45,641 bases of DNA from Paracoccaceae bacterium (GTDB taxonomy: Bacteria > Pseudomonadota > Alphaproteobacteria > Rhodobacterales > Rhodobacteraceae), in the NCBI GenBank assembly GCA_026707935.1, contig JAPOVX010000361.1:1-45641 (forward strand), in the 5' to 3' direction. Under the pieces are notes generated by a model, which did no database searches, was not told the origin of the DNA, and saw only the letters and a list, made by a program, of their open reading frames with translations. Each line of letters begins with the position of its first letter. Positions within the stretch are counted from its first letter, which is position 1. The position numbers and the translations under genes were made by a program. Positions 36,228 to 45,148 of this stretch are shown one piece after another.

Positions 36228-37101
36228 CGAGCGCGCCTTTCCTGTGCAGGCGCCTGTCCTCGTCCGCAATTCCGGCGGCATCGGCATCCCGTACCAACCG
36301 GTCTTCGCCGCTCAGGCAGACATATCTCTTGCCGCGCATGCGACCGATCAGGGTCAAGCCGAGTTCGCGGGCGAGTTCAACCCCCCACGCCGTGAACCCC
36401 GAACGGGACGCCAGGACCGGGATGCCCATGGTTGCCGTCTTGATGACCATTTCCGAGGTAAGCCGGCCGGTCGTGTAGAGAATCTTGTCGTCAGGACCGA
36501 CGTTGTTGCTGACCATCCAGCCTGCGACCTTGTCCACGGCATTGTGCCGCCCGACGTCCTCCATATAGACCAGCGGACGGTCGGCCTTGCAGAGTACGGT
36601 TCCGTGGATGGCGCCTGCCGCCAGGTAGAGACTCGGGGTCGTGTTGATCTTGTGGGCCAGCCGATACAGCCACGACGTTCTGACTGTCGCGTCAGGGAGC
36701 ACGAGCCCGTCCAGGGACTCCATGATGTCGCCGAATACGGTCCCGACTGCACACCCCGATGTGCGGGTCTTCTTCTGCAATTTGGCTTCATAGTCCGTTG
36801 CGCGGCGCGTGCGCACAACGACAGTTTGCAGTTCTTCATCGTAGTCGACGGAATCCGGCCGTTCCCCGGCCTGCAGCATGCCCTGATTCCGGAGGAAACC
36901 GGTCGCAAGGTATTCGGGGAAATCCCCAATGGTCATGACCGTGACAATCTCCTGGCTGTTCAGGAAGATTGTCAGCGGACGTTCCTCGACCACCGCAATC
37001 TCACAGGCACTCCCGCCGTGATCCATTCCCGCGACGATGCGGGTCAACGCAGCGTTCTCCGGGTTCGGTGCGATCAGGTAGTCATTACGCATTCGAACCA
37101 C
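36220..37101 (-). CDS. fdhD: Formate dehydrogenase accessory sulfurtransferase FdhD
   Basis: A 293-residue sulfur carrier that passes sulfur from a cysteine desulfurase to the molybdenum cofactor of formate dehydrogenase. FLNSQEIVTVMTIGDFPEYLATGFL, VYMEDVGRHNAVDKVAGW and TTGRLTSEMVIKTATMGIP are the family core. The CxxC loop, usually SGC-x-x-CG, here reads TSGCAVGTVFG: the first Cys (C117) is kept and the second is Gly. The start is a GTG at 37101 with AGG 8 bases upstream; ATG 37092 is possible. First gene of the mob/moe operon. No formate dehydrogenase gene is in the window. Confidence 0.93.
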   Translation of the reverse strand: MVRMRNDYLIAPNPENAALTRIVAGMDHGGSACEIAVVEERPLTIFLNSQEIVTVMTIGDFPEYLATGFLRNQGMLQAGERPDSVDYDEELQTVVVRTRRATDYEAKLQKKTRTSGCAVGTVFGDIMESLDGLVLPDATVRTSWLYRLAHKINTTPSLYLAAGAIHGTVLCKADRPLVYMEDVGRHNAVDKVAGWMVSNNVGPDDKILYTTGRLTSEMVIKTATMGIPVLASRSGFTAWGVELARELGLTLIGRMRGKRYVCLSGEDRLVRDADAAGIADEDRRLHRKGALDD

Positions 37102-38953
37102 ATGTCTTACCTGTCGCTGTCGTCACACGCGCGGGTGCCATGTTTCCCGTGCCGCCGCCGATATACGGAACGCGAAAGCCATTAACGCGCCGACATTCAG
37201 GAGGTCGCCAGACCGCCCGGAATGCATTGCCGGGTGAATTGAAAAGACCCCGTCCCGCACCAAGTGATCCGGAGGTATAGCCGGTCCGACGAGTCCTGTC
37301 GCCATCGCAAACCTCCCGTCGCCTTGCCGGAAATATCCGGAAGGAGCCCAGGACAGGAAACAAACCCGAGGTCATGGCCCCCGAAATGCCATCATCCGCC
37401 GTTTCACGATCACCAGCCATGTCGACAATCTCGTCCACATCACGCTCCTTAATCGTTCCGACCTCCGAATCCAATCTTCCCCGGTCAGCACGGGCCCGAA
37501 CGAGTGCGCCACCAGGGAATCGTCGGGCGCCGTCGGGCCATGCCGCAGTATCCTTTCATGTGACTTGGCGGCGACCCCCGCTCGCGGACCCGGCACCGCC
37601 TCAACGGGGGCGTAACGAGGCGGGCGATTCGGTTCACGCCAACACAGGTTGGCAGGTCGGCGTTCCGAAAAACCTCGAGCGTTGTATTCGGGTCTGCTTC
37701 GGGTCGTTCCCGTCCTTTCGTGTTGAGCGGGCGTGCTCCTCTCAACATGGTTTGCCCGCTGTCCGCGGGGGTCGTTTTCAACGGGGCAACGATTCCGATG
37801 ACAGTCCTCCCCGACTTCACGGAACGGCCCGGACGGCCGCCCAAAGTGTTTGGGCAGCCTGGAAAGAGAATACAAGGCCGCCCCGCCCGGGCGACGGAAC
37901 TCCAAATCCCTATCCGGGGTAATCCGGTCGCGTCCGTCACCGCGATCGAATGAATCCTGCGGTTCAGTGAGGTAACGATGGCAGTGGGCTGGGGGGAAAA
38001 CGGCATCATGTCGACGTCATGCCGCATGAGCCGGTGGTTCGAGTTGCATGGCCTCGGGAAATGCAGAACCTGACCAAAAACCAAATTCAGCGCCGTCACC
38101 AACCGGTTATGGACCTCAAAGGCGCGGCGAACCCCGGAATCCCGCGCCTCAAACAACCACCGGCATTTCGATAGCGGTTTCGAATTCCAGCTGGCTTGAG
38201 AAACGGCGAACGACGGATGAAACGCTTGGGTCCCAAGACGACGGCAACTTTCCGGCGCAGATCGAACTGGATGGCCTTGACCACATTGTTCCTGACACGC
38301 CCGGGCTTGACGTCGAAATCAGCGAGGACCTGGCCTGGCAAGGCGATGCCGAGCACATGGGGCCACCACACTTGCAGCGACCGGATGGTTCAGCGAAAAA
38401 CCGGTGGACCCGGTACCTTCATGCGGAACAAAACGGAATCGAAAGGTCACAAGGCGTTGTTTTTGCGCCGTTATGCGGAGCTCGGCTGACGTGGTTATAG
38501 GAATTCACGCTACCGTTGAGATGGCCGCCGCTTGACCCCCTGGTTTTTTGTGCTCCCGAGATCAGCAACGAGATGCGCACGACGGTCGGAATCTGCCACC
38601 CAGAGCCGGAGGATGAGTAATCTACGTCGACCGCCAAAGCCATCGACGGAACACGGCAGCTTGCCGCTTCATTTCGCCTTTTGAAAAGCGGCGCGGAAAG
38701 CCTTCGGCGGGACTTCATGATCGCGGGCCGGTTCGGCTGCCGATTCGATCTATCCCCCCCTCGCACATACAGCATTCCTTCCGTGTGGTCGCTTCCTGTA
38801 GGTGTAGCGACCTGCACCTGTGACGCATCTACGCTATGAAAACCTCTTTCACGTATCCCGAATCGATCCCAACCCATGCGCGAGCGCGAACCGAATTTCC
38901 TGAGAACGCCCGGCGAAATGGGCAGATTGCACGCAAAGATCAAACCGGCTCGT
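37102..38953. other. 1.85-kb region with no recognisable gene
   Basis: Several open frames on both strands (for example 37485-38156 minus and 38048-38500 plus) overlap one another and show no family motif, no convincing ribosome site, and in places unusual composition. No RNA gene or insertion sequence end is visible. It separates the housekeeping molybdenum operon from the catabolic island and may be decayed coding DNA. Confidence 0.5.
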
Positions 38954-39265
38954 TCAAAGTTCTACAAAGACGTCATCGCCAACCACGGAAACGGGATAGG
39001 TTTTCAAGGCTTCGCACACCGGCGGAACCGTCGGATCCCCGGTTCGATAGTCATAAGCACCAAAATGCAGTGGACACTCGATTTCAAATTCGTCCACAAT
39101 CCCTTCGGACAGATGCTGTTGTTCATGGGTACAATACCCGTCGGCGGCATAGAAGTTTCCGTCCGGTCCGTGGATGATGATCAGGCTCCTGCCGCCATGA
39201 TCAAATCGAATGACGTCTTCTTCTTCGATGTCGCCTACCGAGCAGACGCGAACTTTCTCAACCAT
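38954..39265 (-). CDS. Rieske-type [2Fe-2S] ferredoxin
   Basis: A 103-residue soluble Rieske ferredoxin. The ligands are C45-x-H47 (CTHEQQ) and C64-x2-H67 (CPLH), with the usual 16 residues between, followed by FGAYDYRTG and the PVCEALKTYPV segment. Such proteins carry electrons from an FAD reductase to an oxygenase. It ends an operon after the PanB-like gene, 12 bases apart. Reductase and hydroxylase partners are encoded at 41960-44169 on the other strand. Confidence 0.93.
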   Translation of the reverse strand: MVEKVRVCSVGDIEEEDVIRFDHGGRSLIIIHGPDGNFYAADGYCTHEQQHLSEGIVDEFEIECPLHFGAYDYRTGDPTVPPVCEALKTYPVSVVGDDVFVEL

Positions 39266-39277
39266 TTGTTGCTTTTC

Positions 39278-40057
39278 CTAGATGTTGTCGGTGCTGTGCA
39301 ATAGCTTTTCGTGCTCGGCCTCAGACATGGCCGGCGTGATGTGATCGGGCGGAAAGGCACCCGATGTGGCCGCCTCGCGAAACGCCGTCAACGCTGCGAT
39401 GCGTGCGTCATGAACCTTTTGGTGCAGCGACGAAAAATTGCCGAAGACCTGAACGTGCCTTGGCGGATTTGGTGTCTCACCGGTCAGATCTGTCTGGAAT
39501 AGGAAGTTCACATCCCCGCCTTTGCCTGAACCAAGCGAGACGCAGATCAGCGGCGTGAGCATTGCGATTTCGGCCATGGTCTGGGCCGCGATCACCTCGG
39601 ATTCCACAGCGAATGCTCCCGCACATTCCAGGCGCTTGTAGTCGCGGAACAACTCCAACGCCTCTTCAGCCGTCTTGCCGACCGCGCGCATCCCGCCAAT
39701 CAAGACCGACTTTCGCGGCACCAAACCAAGGTGCCCCATCACCGGAATGCCTTCCCGGGCCAGCGTTTCGACCACCTGAAAACTGCGCGGCGTGATGATT
39801 GCATCAACACCCGCTTGCAGCGCGCGGAACGCCTCGCGCAAGATGTCATCGGTCGTCGCATGCTCGGTCATCTTGATTGCGGCCGTGCAAAAGGTCGTCT
39901 TGTTGTGCTGCCGGATGATGCCGGCGTTGGCGGCGTCGCTAACCATCATGTCGATGCCAGCTTCCTCGGTCGCGCGGAGTTCTTCCGGAGTGTTCGCCGT
40001 CACCTGCACAAGCTTCCGACCCTCGGCTTTTGCCTTGCGCATGCACGGAATGGTCAC
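39278..40057 (-). CDS. Ketopantoate hydroxymethyltransferase (PanB)-like protein
   Basis: About 259 residues. RKAKAEGRKLVQVTANT, AGIDMMVSDAA, GIPVMGHLGLVPRK and GAFAVESEV follow the PanB barrel, in which a metal-bound enolate adds a hydroxymethyl group from methylene-tetrahydrofolate; the end (SLGSGKGGDVNFLFQTDLTGE) corresponds to IGAG-x-x-x-DGQ in true PanB but diverges. With no panC nearby and a catabolic setting it is more likely a paralogue acting on another 2-oxoacid, perhaps in the cleavage direction. The start is uncertain: GTG 40057 or ATG 40042, neither with a good ribosome site, and the frame stays open to 40327 through a foreign-looking segment. Confidence 0.75.
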   Translation of the reverse strand: MTIPCMRKAKAEGRKLVQVTANTPEELRATEEAGIDMMVSDAANAGIIRQHNKTTFCTAAIKMTEHATTDDILREAFRALQAGVDAIITPRSFQVVETLAREGIPVMGHLGLVPRKSVLIGGMRAVGKTAEEALELFRDYKRLECAGAFAVESEVIAAQTMAEIAMLTPLICVSLGSGKGGDVNFLFQTDLTGETPNPPRHVQVFGNFSSLHQKVHDARIAALTAFREAATSGAFPPDHITPAMSEAEHEKLLHSTDNI

Positions 40058-40327
40058 GGTGCGCTCAGCCGGTTGTGTAGATCTTCTTCTCGTCTTTCCT
40101 CCCGGAGGCAGTCGTTTGATCCCGAAGCCAATCGGCTCGATCCGATTACCCGGCAATTCCGGGTCGGCACCCCAAAGTCGCGTAATTTGACCGCTTAACG
40201 AACACTTCGGGGAAGCATGAGGCGCATCGCCGCCCAGCACCCAGTCGCTCGCCTGCATGGAGTCGAGGCGGCGCGCGTCACGGAAATCAAACCAAAGGTC
40301 ATGCCAGGTCAGACCACCCGCCAACAA
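40058..40327 (-). pseudogene. Possible cupin-protein N-terminal fragment, in frame with the PanB-like gene
   Basis: About 90 codons directly after the SDR stop and continuous with the PanB-like frame. The residues do not belong to PanB: WHDLWFDFRDARRLDS, CSLSGQITRLWG and IGFGIKRLPPGGKT, the last recalling the strand before the first His pair of a cupin. The rest of such a domain is absent. A deletion joining two former genes is a good explanation. The family guess is weak; the mismatch with PanB length is firm. Confidence 0.35.
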
Positions 40328-40330
40328 TAA

Positions 40331-41067
40331 TCAGCCGCGCCCGATAAAGGGCATTGTGGTCGCCATGATGGTCATGAACTGAACATTCGCCTCAAGCGGC
40401 AAATCGGCCATGTGCAGCACCGCATCGGAGACATTTTCCACCCCCGTGACAGGTTCGGGCTTCATTGATCCATCCGCCTGAAGAACACCATCCGACATTC
40501 TTGATGTCATGTCCGAGGCAGTGTTGCCGATGTCTATCTGTCCGCAGGCGATGTTGAAGGGCCGTCCATCCAGGGAGATCGAACGCGTCAACCCCGTAAT
40601 CGCATGTTTCGAACTCGTATTTGGTGACGAACCAGGGCGCGGTACGGCGGCCGAGATCGATCCGTTGTTGATAATGCGCCCGCCTCGCGGGTCCTGATCA
40701 CGCATCAAATTGAATGCGCCCCGGGCACACGGAAACGCACCAAAGACGTTCACGTTCATCACTTTCAGAAGTCTTCGTGAGAAATGTCGCCGATAGGGGC
40801 GGCAGGCACATTGATCCCGGCATTGTTGAATAGGATGTCCAATCGGCCGCAGGTCTCTTCGATACGGCGATACAGCGCGTCCACCTGGCCCGCATCTGTC
40901 ACGTCGCAGGCGAAACCATGGGCACCGCCCATGGTTGCAACAGTGTCATTCAGCCCATCCTGTCTCCTCCCCGTCACGACCACCGTATATCCGTTCGCTG
41001 CCAGCTTGATTGCGCAGGCCTTTCTGATCCCGGACCCGCCTCCCGTGACCAGTGCAACCCTGCCCAT
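40331..41067 (-). pseudogene. Short-chain dehydrogenase/reductase, frameshifted
   Basis: Reads as one SDR in two frames. The first part (41067-40765) has [21 protein letters not shown] and [11 protein letters not shown], then stops after HEDF. The second part (from about 40762) begins [15 protein letters not shown] and continues through [12 protein letters not shown] to [11 protein letters not shown] and ends MPFIGRG. One base missing near 40764 (TTCTGAAAG for an expected TTC-TGG-AAA) explains the break. Two key residues are also changed: the catalytic Tyr of Y-x3-K is Asn (40619-40621) and the last Gly of the cofactor loop is Arg (41023-41025). The gene is therefore inactive. It lies 2 bases after the GntR gene, in the same operon. 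Confidence 0.88.
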
Positions 41068-41069
41068 GT

Positions 41070-41753
41070 CTATGCTCCCTTGGGGGCCAGCCGTTTGAGC
41101 TGGCGATTATTGTTTTCGTAATGAACCAAATGTGTCCGGACCGCCACATGGCAGGCGGGCAAATCTCGGACAATGGCGGCATCACAGATCGCCCGATGTT
41201 CCTCCCGCGTGACTTCGGAGAACCCGAAGCCGGAGATTTGCGACACCGCATACATGCGGAACGTGTCATAAACAGACCTGTAGACTTGCATCAGCGTATC
41301 TGACCAGCAGGCCGACATGAGCGTACTGTGGAAATGCCAATCTTGCCGGGACCAGCGTTTCACGAACAGGCTTGCATCATCGGCCTCCGCCATCCGGTTT
41401 TCGATGTACTCAAGATTGTAATTCGCCGCGTTCAGCGCCATTTCCCAATCGAAGTCACCGTACTTCAGCGCCAGTTCAACCCCTTCGGTCTCCAGCACCA
41501 GGCGCAGATGCGCGACCTGCCGGAATGTTTCCTCGGAGTGTTCAACGACGCGAAAACCCCGGTGTTTTACAACCGCGACAAATCCCTCGCCGGCCAGCCG
41601 TAAAAACGCTTCCCGCAAAGCAGCCGATGTGCAGCCAAGCTCTTCTTTCAGATGTTGCGGCTTCAACCGCTCGCCCGATTTCCATCGTCCCCAAATCAAC
41701 CCGTCGCGCACCGCATCGCAAGGGTCTTTGACCGATTTCGGAGAAGGCGGCAT
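41070..41753 (-). CDS. GntR-family regulator with FCD domain
   Basis: A 227-residue regulator. Residues about 12-70 form the winged helix (KPQHLKEELGCTSAALREAFLRLAGEGFVAVVKHRGFRV); residues about 75-215 form the all-helical FCD effector domain, with the metal-site residues in RQDWHFHSTLM, EEHRAICDA and HVAVRTHLVHYE. Intact. Head of the minus-strand catabolic operon (SDR, PanB-like, Rieske) and divergent from the hydroxylase-reductase pair, so it probably controls both from the 206-base region between. Confidence 0.92.
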   Translation of the reverse strand: MPPSPKSVKDPCDAVRDGLIWGRWKSGERLKPQHLKEELGCTSAALREAFLRLAGEGFVAVVKHRGFRVVEHSEETFRQVAHLRLVLETEGVELALKYGDFDWEMALNAANYNLEYIENRMAEADDASLFVKRWSRQDWHFHSTLMSACWSDTLMQVYRSVYDTFRMYAVSQISGFGFSEVTREEHRAICDAAIVRDLPACHVAVRTHLVHYENNNRQLKRLAPKGA

Positions 41754-41831
41754 CTGTATGACATTTGCCTAAGCCGCCATATAGCCCGCGTCAAGATTTT
41801 TCATAAAGGCCGTATCATTCGAGAATATGAA

Positions 41832-41845
41832 AAATTTCGAAATTT
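41832..41845. promoter_or_regulatory. Palindrome AAATTTCGAAATTT in the divergent control region
   Basis: A perfect 14-bp palindrome, A/T-rich in a GC-rich setting, 79 bases from the GntR start and 115 from the hydroxylase start. TTGACT follows at 41848 and could be a rightward -35, though no good -10 is seen. A plausible operator for the GntR protein, though not the usual TNGT-N-ACNA form. Confidence 0.45.
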
Positions 41846-41959
41846 CATTGACTTTGAACCGGTCGCGATGCTAACGATCATCGAATGAACAGTAGCGGAT
41901 GACGCAGGCTGAATCCGGGAAAACCGCACGGTCCGCGGGGGCGGCGGGAAAGACAACAA

Positions 41960-42994
41960 ATGGCCAGAAAGCCAAAAGTCACGATCGACGAACACGGCCA
42001 GGAACGGAACCGTCGCGGCGAATGGTGGTCAGGTCGCCCCGTTCTTCTTGAACCCCTGTTCGATGATCCCCTGAATTTCCCGAAGATCTTCAAATCATTT
42101 TTCGGTTTTCCCGGCTTTTTCTTTCCATGGTTCGCCATCTACATGGTGCTGATCGGCGCGTCTTATGTCTGGTTCACCCCGGAACTTGCGCGAATGGAAA
42201 CCTTCCAGATCGGCTGGATGAGTGAAATTCTTCTGCGAAACCTTGTGCTTGTCTGGGTTTGGACCGGTGCGTTCCACATGTGGTTCTGCGGGAAGAAAAT
42301 GCAGGGGCGTCTGAAAAAGTATGACGGCAACTGGCTGTCAAGGAACAATCCGACCTTCCTTTTCAGCGATCAGGTTTGGGACAATATCTTCTGGGCCCAA
42401 ATCGGCACCCTGATCTGGACGCTTTACGAATGTGGCTTGTGGTGGGGCTATGCCAACGGCTGGATGCCTTACCTTGATCCGGCCGAACACCCGATCCTGT
42501 TCTGCCTCCTGATGATGGCAATACCTTACTGGCGGAATTTCCATTTCTACTGGATTCACCGCCTGATCCATTGGAAACCACTCTATGATTACGTGCACTA
42601 CATCCACCACAAGAACGTCAACGTCGGCCCCTGGTCCGGCATTGCAATGCACCCGGTCGAACACATCATTTACTTCTCCAGCATACTGATCCACGTCGTC
42701 GTCCCCTCCCATCCCTTGCACATGATGTTCAATGGATTCCAATCTGGCCTCGGCCCGGCAATCAGCCATTCCGGCTTTGACGAAATCGTCTTCGGCGACG
42801 AACTTGCCCTCAGGACCGATCGCTACCTGCACTACCTGCACCACCGCTATCACAACGTGAACTTTGGCGAGAGCAACGTGCCGATGGACAAGTGGTTCGG
42901 CAGCCTGCACGATGGCTCACCTGAGGCGGACGAGTACTTCCGCAAACGCCATACCGAACGGGTAAAACGGAGAAGCACACCGCAAACACAATGA
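41960..42994 (+). CDS. Membrane fatty acid hydroxylase/sterol desaturase-like di-iron enzyme
   Basis: A 344-residue integral membrane oxygenase. Hydrophobic spans lie at about 48-72, 90-110, 140-160, 178-192 and 235-255. The histidine boxes of the non-heme di-iron family are H200-x3-H204, H213-x2-HH (216-217), H231-x3-H235, and H291-x2-HH-x2-H (294-298). It would hydroxylate an aliphatic or terpenoid substrate with O2, taking electrons from the Rieske ferredoxin and reductase of this island. The reductase gene overlaps it by 4 bases (ATGA). The substrate is unknown. Confidence 0.92.
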   Translation: MARKPKVTIDEHGQERNRRGEWWSGRPVLLEPLFDDPLNFPKIFKSFFGFPGFFFPWFAIYMVLIGASYVWFTPELARMETFQIGWMSEILLRNLVLVWVWTGAFHMWFCGKKMQGRLKKYDGNWLSRNNPTFLFSDQVWDNIFWAQIGTLIWTLYECGLWWGYANGWMPYLDPAEHPILFCLLMMAIPYWRNFHFYWIHRLIHWKPLYDYVHYIHHKNVNVGPWSGIAMHPVEHIIYFSSILIHVVVPSHPLHMMFNGFQSGLGPAISHSGFDEIVFGDELALRTDRYLHYLHHRYHNVNFGESNVPMDKWFGSLHDGSPEADEYFRKRHTERVKRRSTPQTQ

Positions 42995-44169
42995 CCGGGC
43001 TGATCGTGATCGGCTGCGGCCATGCCGGTCTGCGCGCGGCCCTTGCTGCCAGGGCGCATGGGTTTGTCGGTGCGATCACCATGATCGATCGCGATCACGC
43101 TTTTCCGCCCTACGAGCGTCCTCCCCTTTCGAAGTGGAAGGACGACGAGGTCGCGACCGTTCCCATACTGCCGGAAAACCGGATCGAGCAAGCTGACCTG
43201 ACAGTCTTGCATCAAACCGTCGCCCGTATCGATCCGACCGCCCACTGTCTGACGCTGGCTGACAGTACGGAGTTGTCCTATGACAAACTCCTGATTGCCA
43301 CCGGTGCGCGTGCGCGGCCATTTGCGATCGACGGTGTGGGGCCGATTGCAACCCTGCGCAGCAAGGCTGATGCCGACGCCATTTTCGCCCGTGCCCAATC
43401 GGCAAAATCCGCTGCGATTGTCGGCGGCGGCTTCATTGGCCTGGAGCTTGCCGCCAGTTTTCGCAGGCTGGGCCTGCCTGTTCGCGTGCTGGAAGCCGCA
43501 CCGCGTATCCTTGGGCGAGGCGTGCCGCCACGGATCGCTGGAATTGTCCAAATCCTCCACGAGAATAACGGCGTGTCGCTCCAGACCGGGGTCTCTGTCA
43601 CGCCTGGCGACCTCGCGTCGGTCGACCTCGTTGTGGCCGGCATCGGTGCGGAACCGAACGTTGAACTGGCGCAGGCCGCAGGCCTGGACATAGACAACGG
43701 CATTCGCGTCGACGCCCATTTTCGCACGTCGAGCCCAGGCATTTTCGCCGCTGGCGATTGCTGTGCTGCGCCCATTTTCGGCGAAGATCATCCGCTCGTC
43801 CGGCTGGAGGCCTGGACCACCGCCGGTCAGCAAGGCGACATTGCCGGGCAGAACATGGTTGCGTCCGAACCGCTTCATTGCCGTCTGACGCCTTTTGTCT
43901 GGTCCGATCAATATGACCACGTCTTGCAGGTTGCCGGTCACCCAAACCCATCGCAAGTCATGGTCGAGAGGGCCTATGCGCCCGACCACCACATCTCGTT
44001 CGGGCTTGAACCGGATGGCCAACTTGGGCTTGCTGCGGGCATCGCGCCGGGCACAAGAATTGCCAGGGACATTCGATTTGCGATGAAGCTGATGGAAGTT
44101 CGGATCAAACCGCCCGCCGAGGCCTTGGAGGACCCATCGATCAACCTCAAGAACCTGCTGCGTGGGTAA
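42991..44169 (+). CDS. FAD-dependent ferredoxin reductase (oxygenase-coupled)
   Basis: A 392-residue NAD(P)H:ferredoxin reductase of the class that serves Rieske and P450 systems. The FAD loop is VIGCGHAGLRAAL, followed by PYERPPLSK, ATGARAR, the NAD loop IVGGGFIGLELAASFRRLG, and the second FAD segment GIFAAGDCC. A reductase C-terminal domain (residues about 315-390) follows. Translationally coupled to the hydroxylase; no ferredoxin gene on this strand, so the Rieske protein at 38954-39265 is the likely acceptor. Confidence 0.93.
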   Translation: MTGLIVIGCGHAGLRAALAARAHGFVGAITMIDRDHAFPPYERPPLSKWKDDEVATVPILPENRIEQADLTVLHQTVARIDPTAHCLTLADSTELSYDKLLIATGARARPFAIDGVGPIATLRSKADADAIFARAQSAKSAAIVGGGFIGLELAASFRRLGLPVRVLEAAPRILGRGVPPRIAGIVQILHENNGVSLQTGVSVTPGDLASVDLVVAGIGAEPNVELAQAAGLDIDNGIRVDAHFRTSSPGIFAAGDCCAAPIFGEDHPLVRLEAWTTAGQQGDIAGQNMVASEPLHCRLTPFVWSDQYDHVLQVAGHPNPSQVMVERAYAPDHHISFGLEPDGQLGLAAGIAPGTRIARDIRFAMKLMEVRIKPPAEALEDPSINLKNLLRG

Positions 44170-44187
44170 GACCGGCAGGAGCATCCA

Positions 44188-45148
44188 ATGACCAAGCCAA
44201 ACATCCTCGTCGTAGGGAAATACGACGATTTCGATAGAGCGCCGCTGGAGGCCGCGTATCAGGCCCGGTCCATGACTGAATGCGGCGCGCCGGACCACTT
44301 GCCGTCCAAGGTCCGGGACGCGTCCCGCGCCATCGCTTTTCGTTGGCATTCGCTTCTTGGCGGGAAGATAATGGATCAATTCCCCAACCTTGGAATGATT
44401 GCAAACCTTGGTGCGGGTAATGACACCATCGACGTCGCGCATGCCGTGCCTCGCGCCATCCTGGTCTCGAACCCACCCGACGTTCTAGCCGAAGACGTCG
44501 CGGATCTGAGCATTGGTATGACGATCGGACGGTCGTGAAAAATTCCGGTCGCACATGCTTGGATTAAATCCGGCGATTGGGCAAAGCACGGTGAAAACTG
44601 CCTGCAACGCCGGGTATCGGGCAAGAAAGCCGGGATTGTCGATTGTCGGCCCGGGTCGCATCGGACGCGCTGTCGCCGAACGTTTGGTGAGGTTCAACAT
44701 CGACGTCAGCTATTTCGCGCGTGCGCCCAGAGAGACGCCTGACTGGACCTAATGCAACGACATTGCCGCCTTGGCGGCTGACGTGGATGTGCTGTTTGTC
44801 TGTTTCTCTGGCGATCCCTCCACCGTGGGAATTGTCGGTCCAGATGCCATCCGCTCACTTGGACCGACCGAATTGTTGGTCAACGTTTCACGCGGCGCAA
44901 CCGTGGACGAAAAAGCGCTCCTGGAAGCGCTCGAAACGAAAACCATCGCAGGAGCAGAACTTGATGTTTTTGTTAATGAACCCGATATCGATCCGTGCTT
45001 TCTGATGCTGAACAATGTCCTTCCGCAACCGCACCATTCCTCAGGCACGGTCGAAGCACGTACCAGAATGGGCGCGCTTCAGCGCGAAAACCTCACCGCG
45101 TTTTTTTCAGGCCAATCCCTCATCGCTCCGGTGCCTGAGTGTGTATAG
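44188..45148 (+). pseudogene. D-2-hydroxyacid dehydrogenase, three lesions
   Basis: A D-isomer-specific 2-hydroxyacid dehydrogenase of about 315 residues, readable throughout but broken. Frame 1 gives the N-terminal domain (NILVVGKYDDFD, IANLGAGNDTIDV, LAEDVADLSIGM); a TGA at 44536-44538 interrupts RS-x-KIPVAHAW, probably from CGA. After KAGIV an exact 7-bp tandem duplication (44634-44647) shifts the frame, which resumes as GPGRIGRAVAERL of the NAD-binding fold. A TAA at 44750-44752 follows, and the rest (LLVNVSRGATVDE, AGAELDVFVNEP, PQPHHSSGT) is intact. It lies 18 bases after the reductase gene. Family enzymes reduce 2-oxoacids with NAD(P)H. Confidence 0.9.
44634..44647 (+). repeat. 7-bp tandem duplication GATTGTC x2 causing a frameshift
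   Basis: Two perfect copies of GATTGTC abut inside the dehydrogenase pseudogene. Removing one copy restores the frame and joins KAGIV to GPGRIGR exactly as in intact homologues, so the repeat is the lesion. Confidence 0.85.

Noticed and set aside
38048-38500. 150-codon frame in the dark region as a gene
   Set aside because: No conserved motif and an overlapping minus-strand frame of equal quality; left as unassigned.
42850-44442. 530-codon open frame antisense to the reductase
   Set aside because: Overlaps an unmistakable FAD reductase and has no recognisable motif; a by-product of codon bias.
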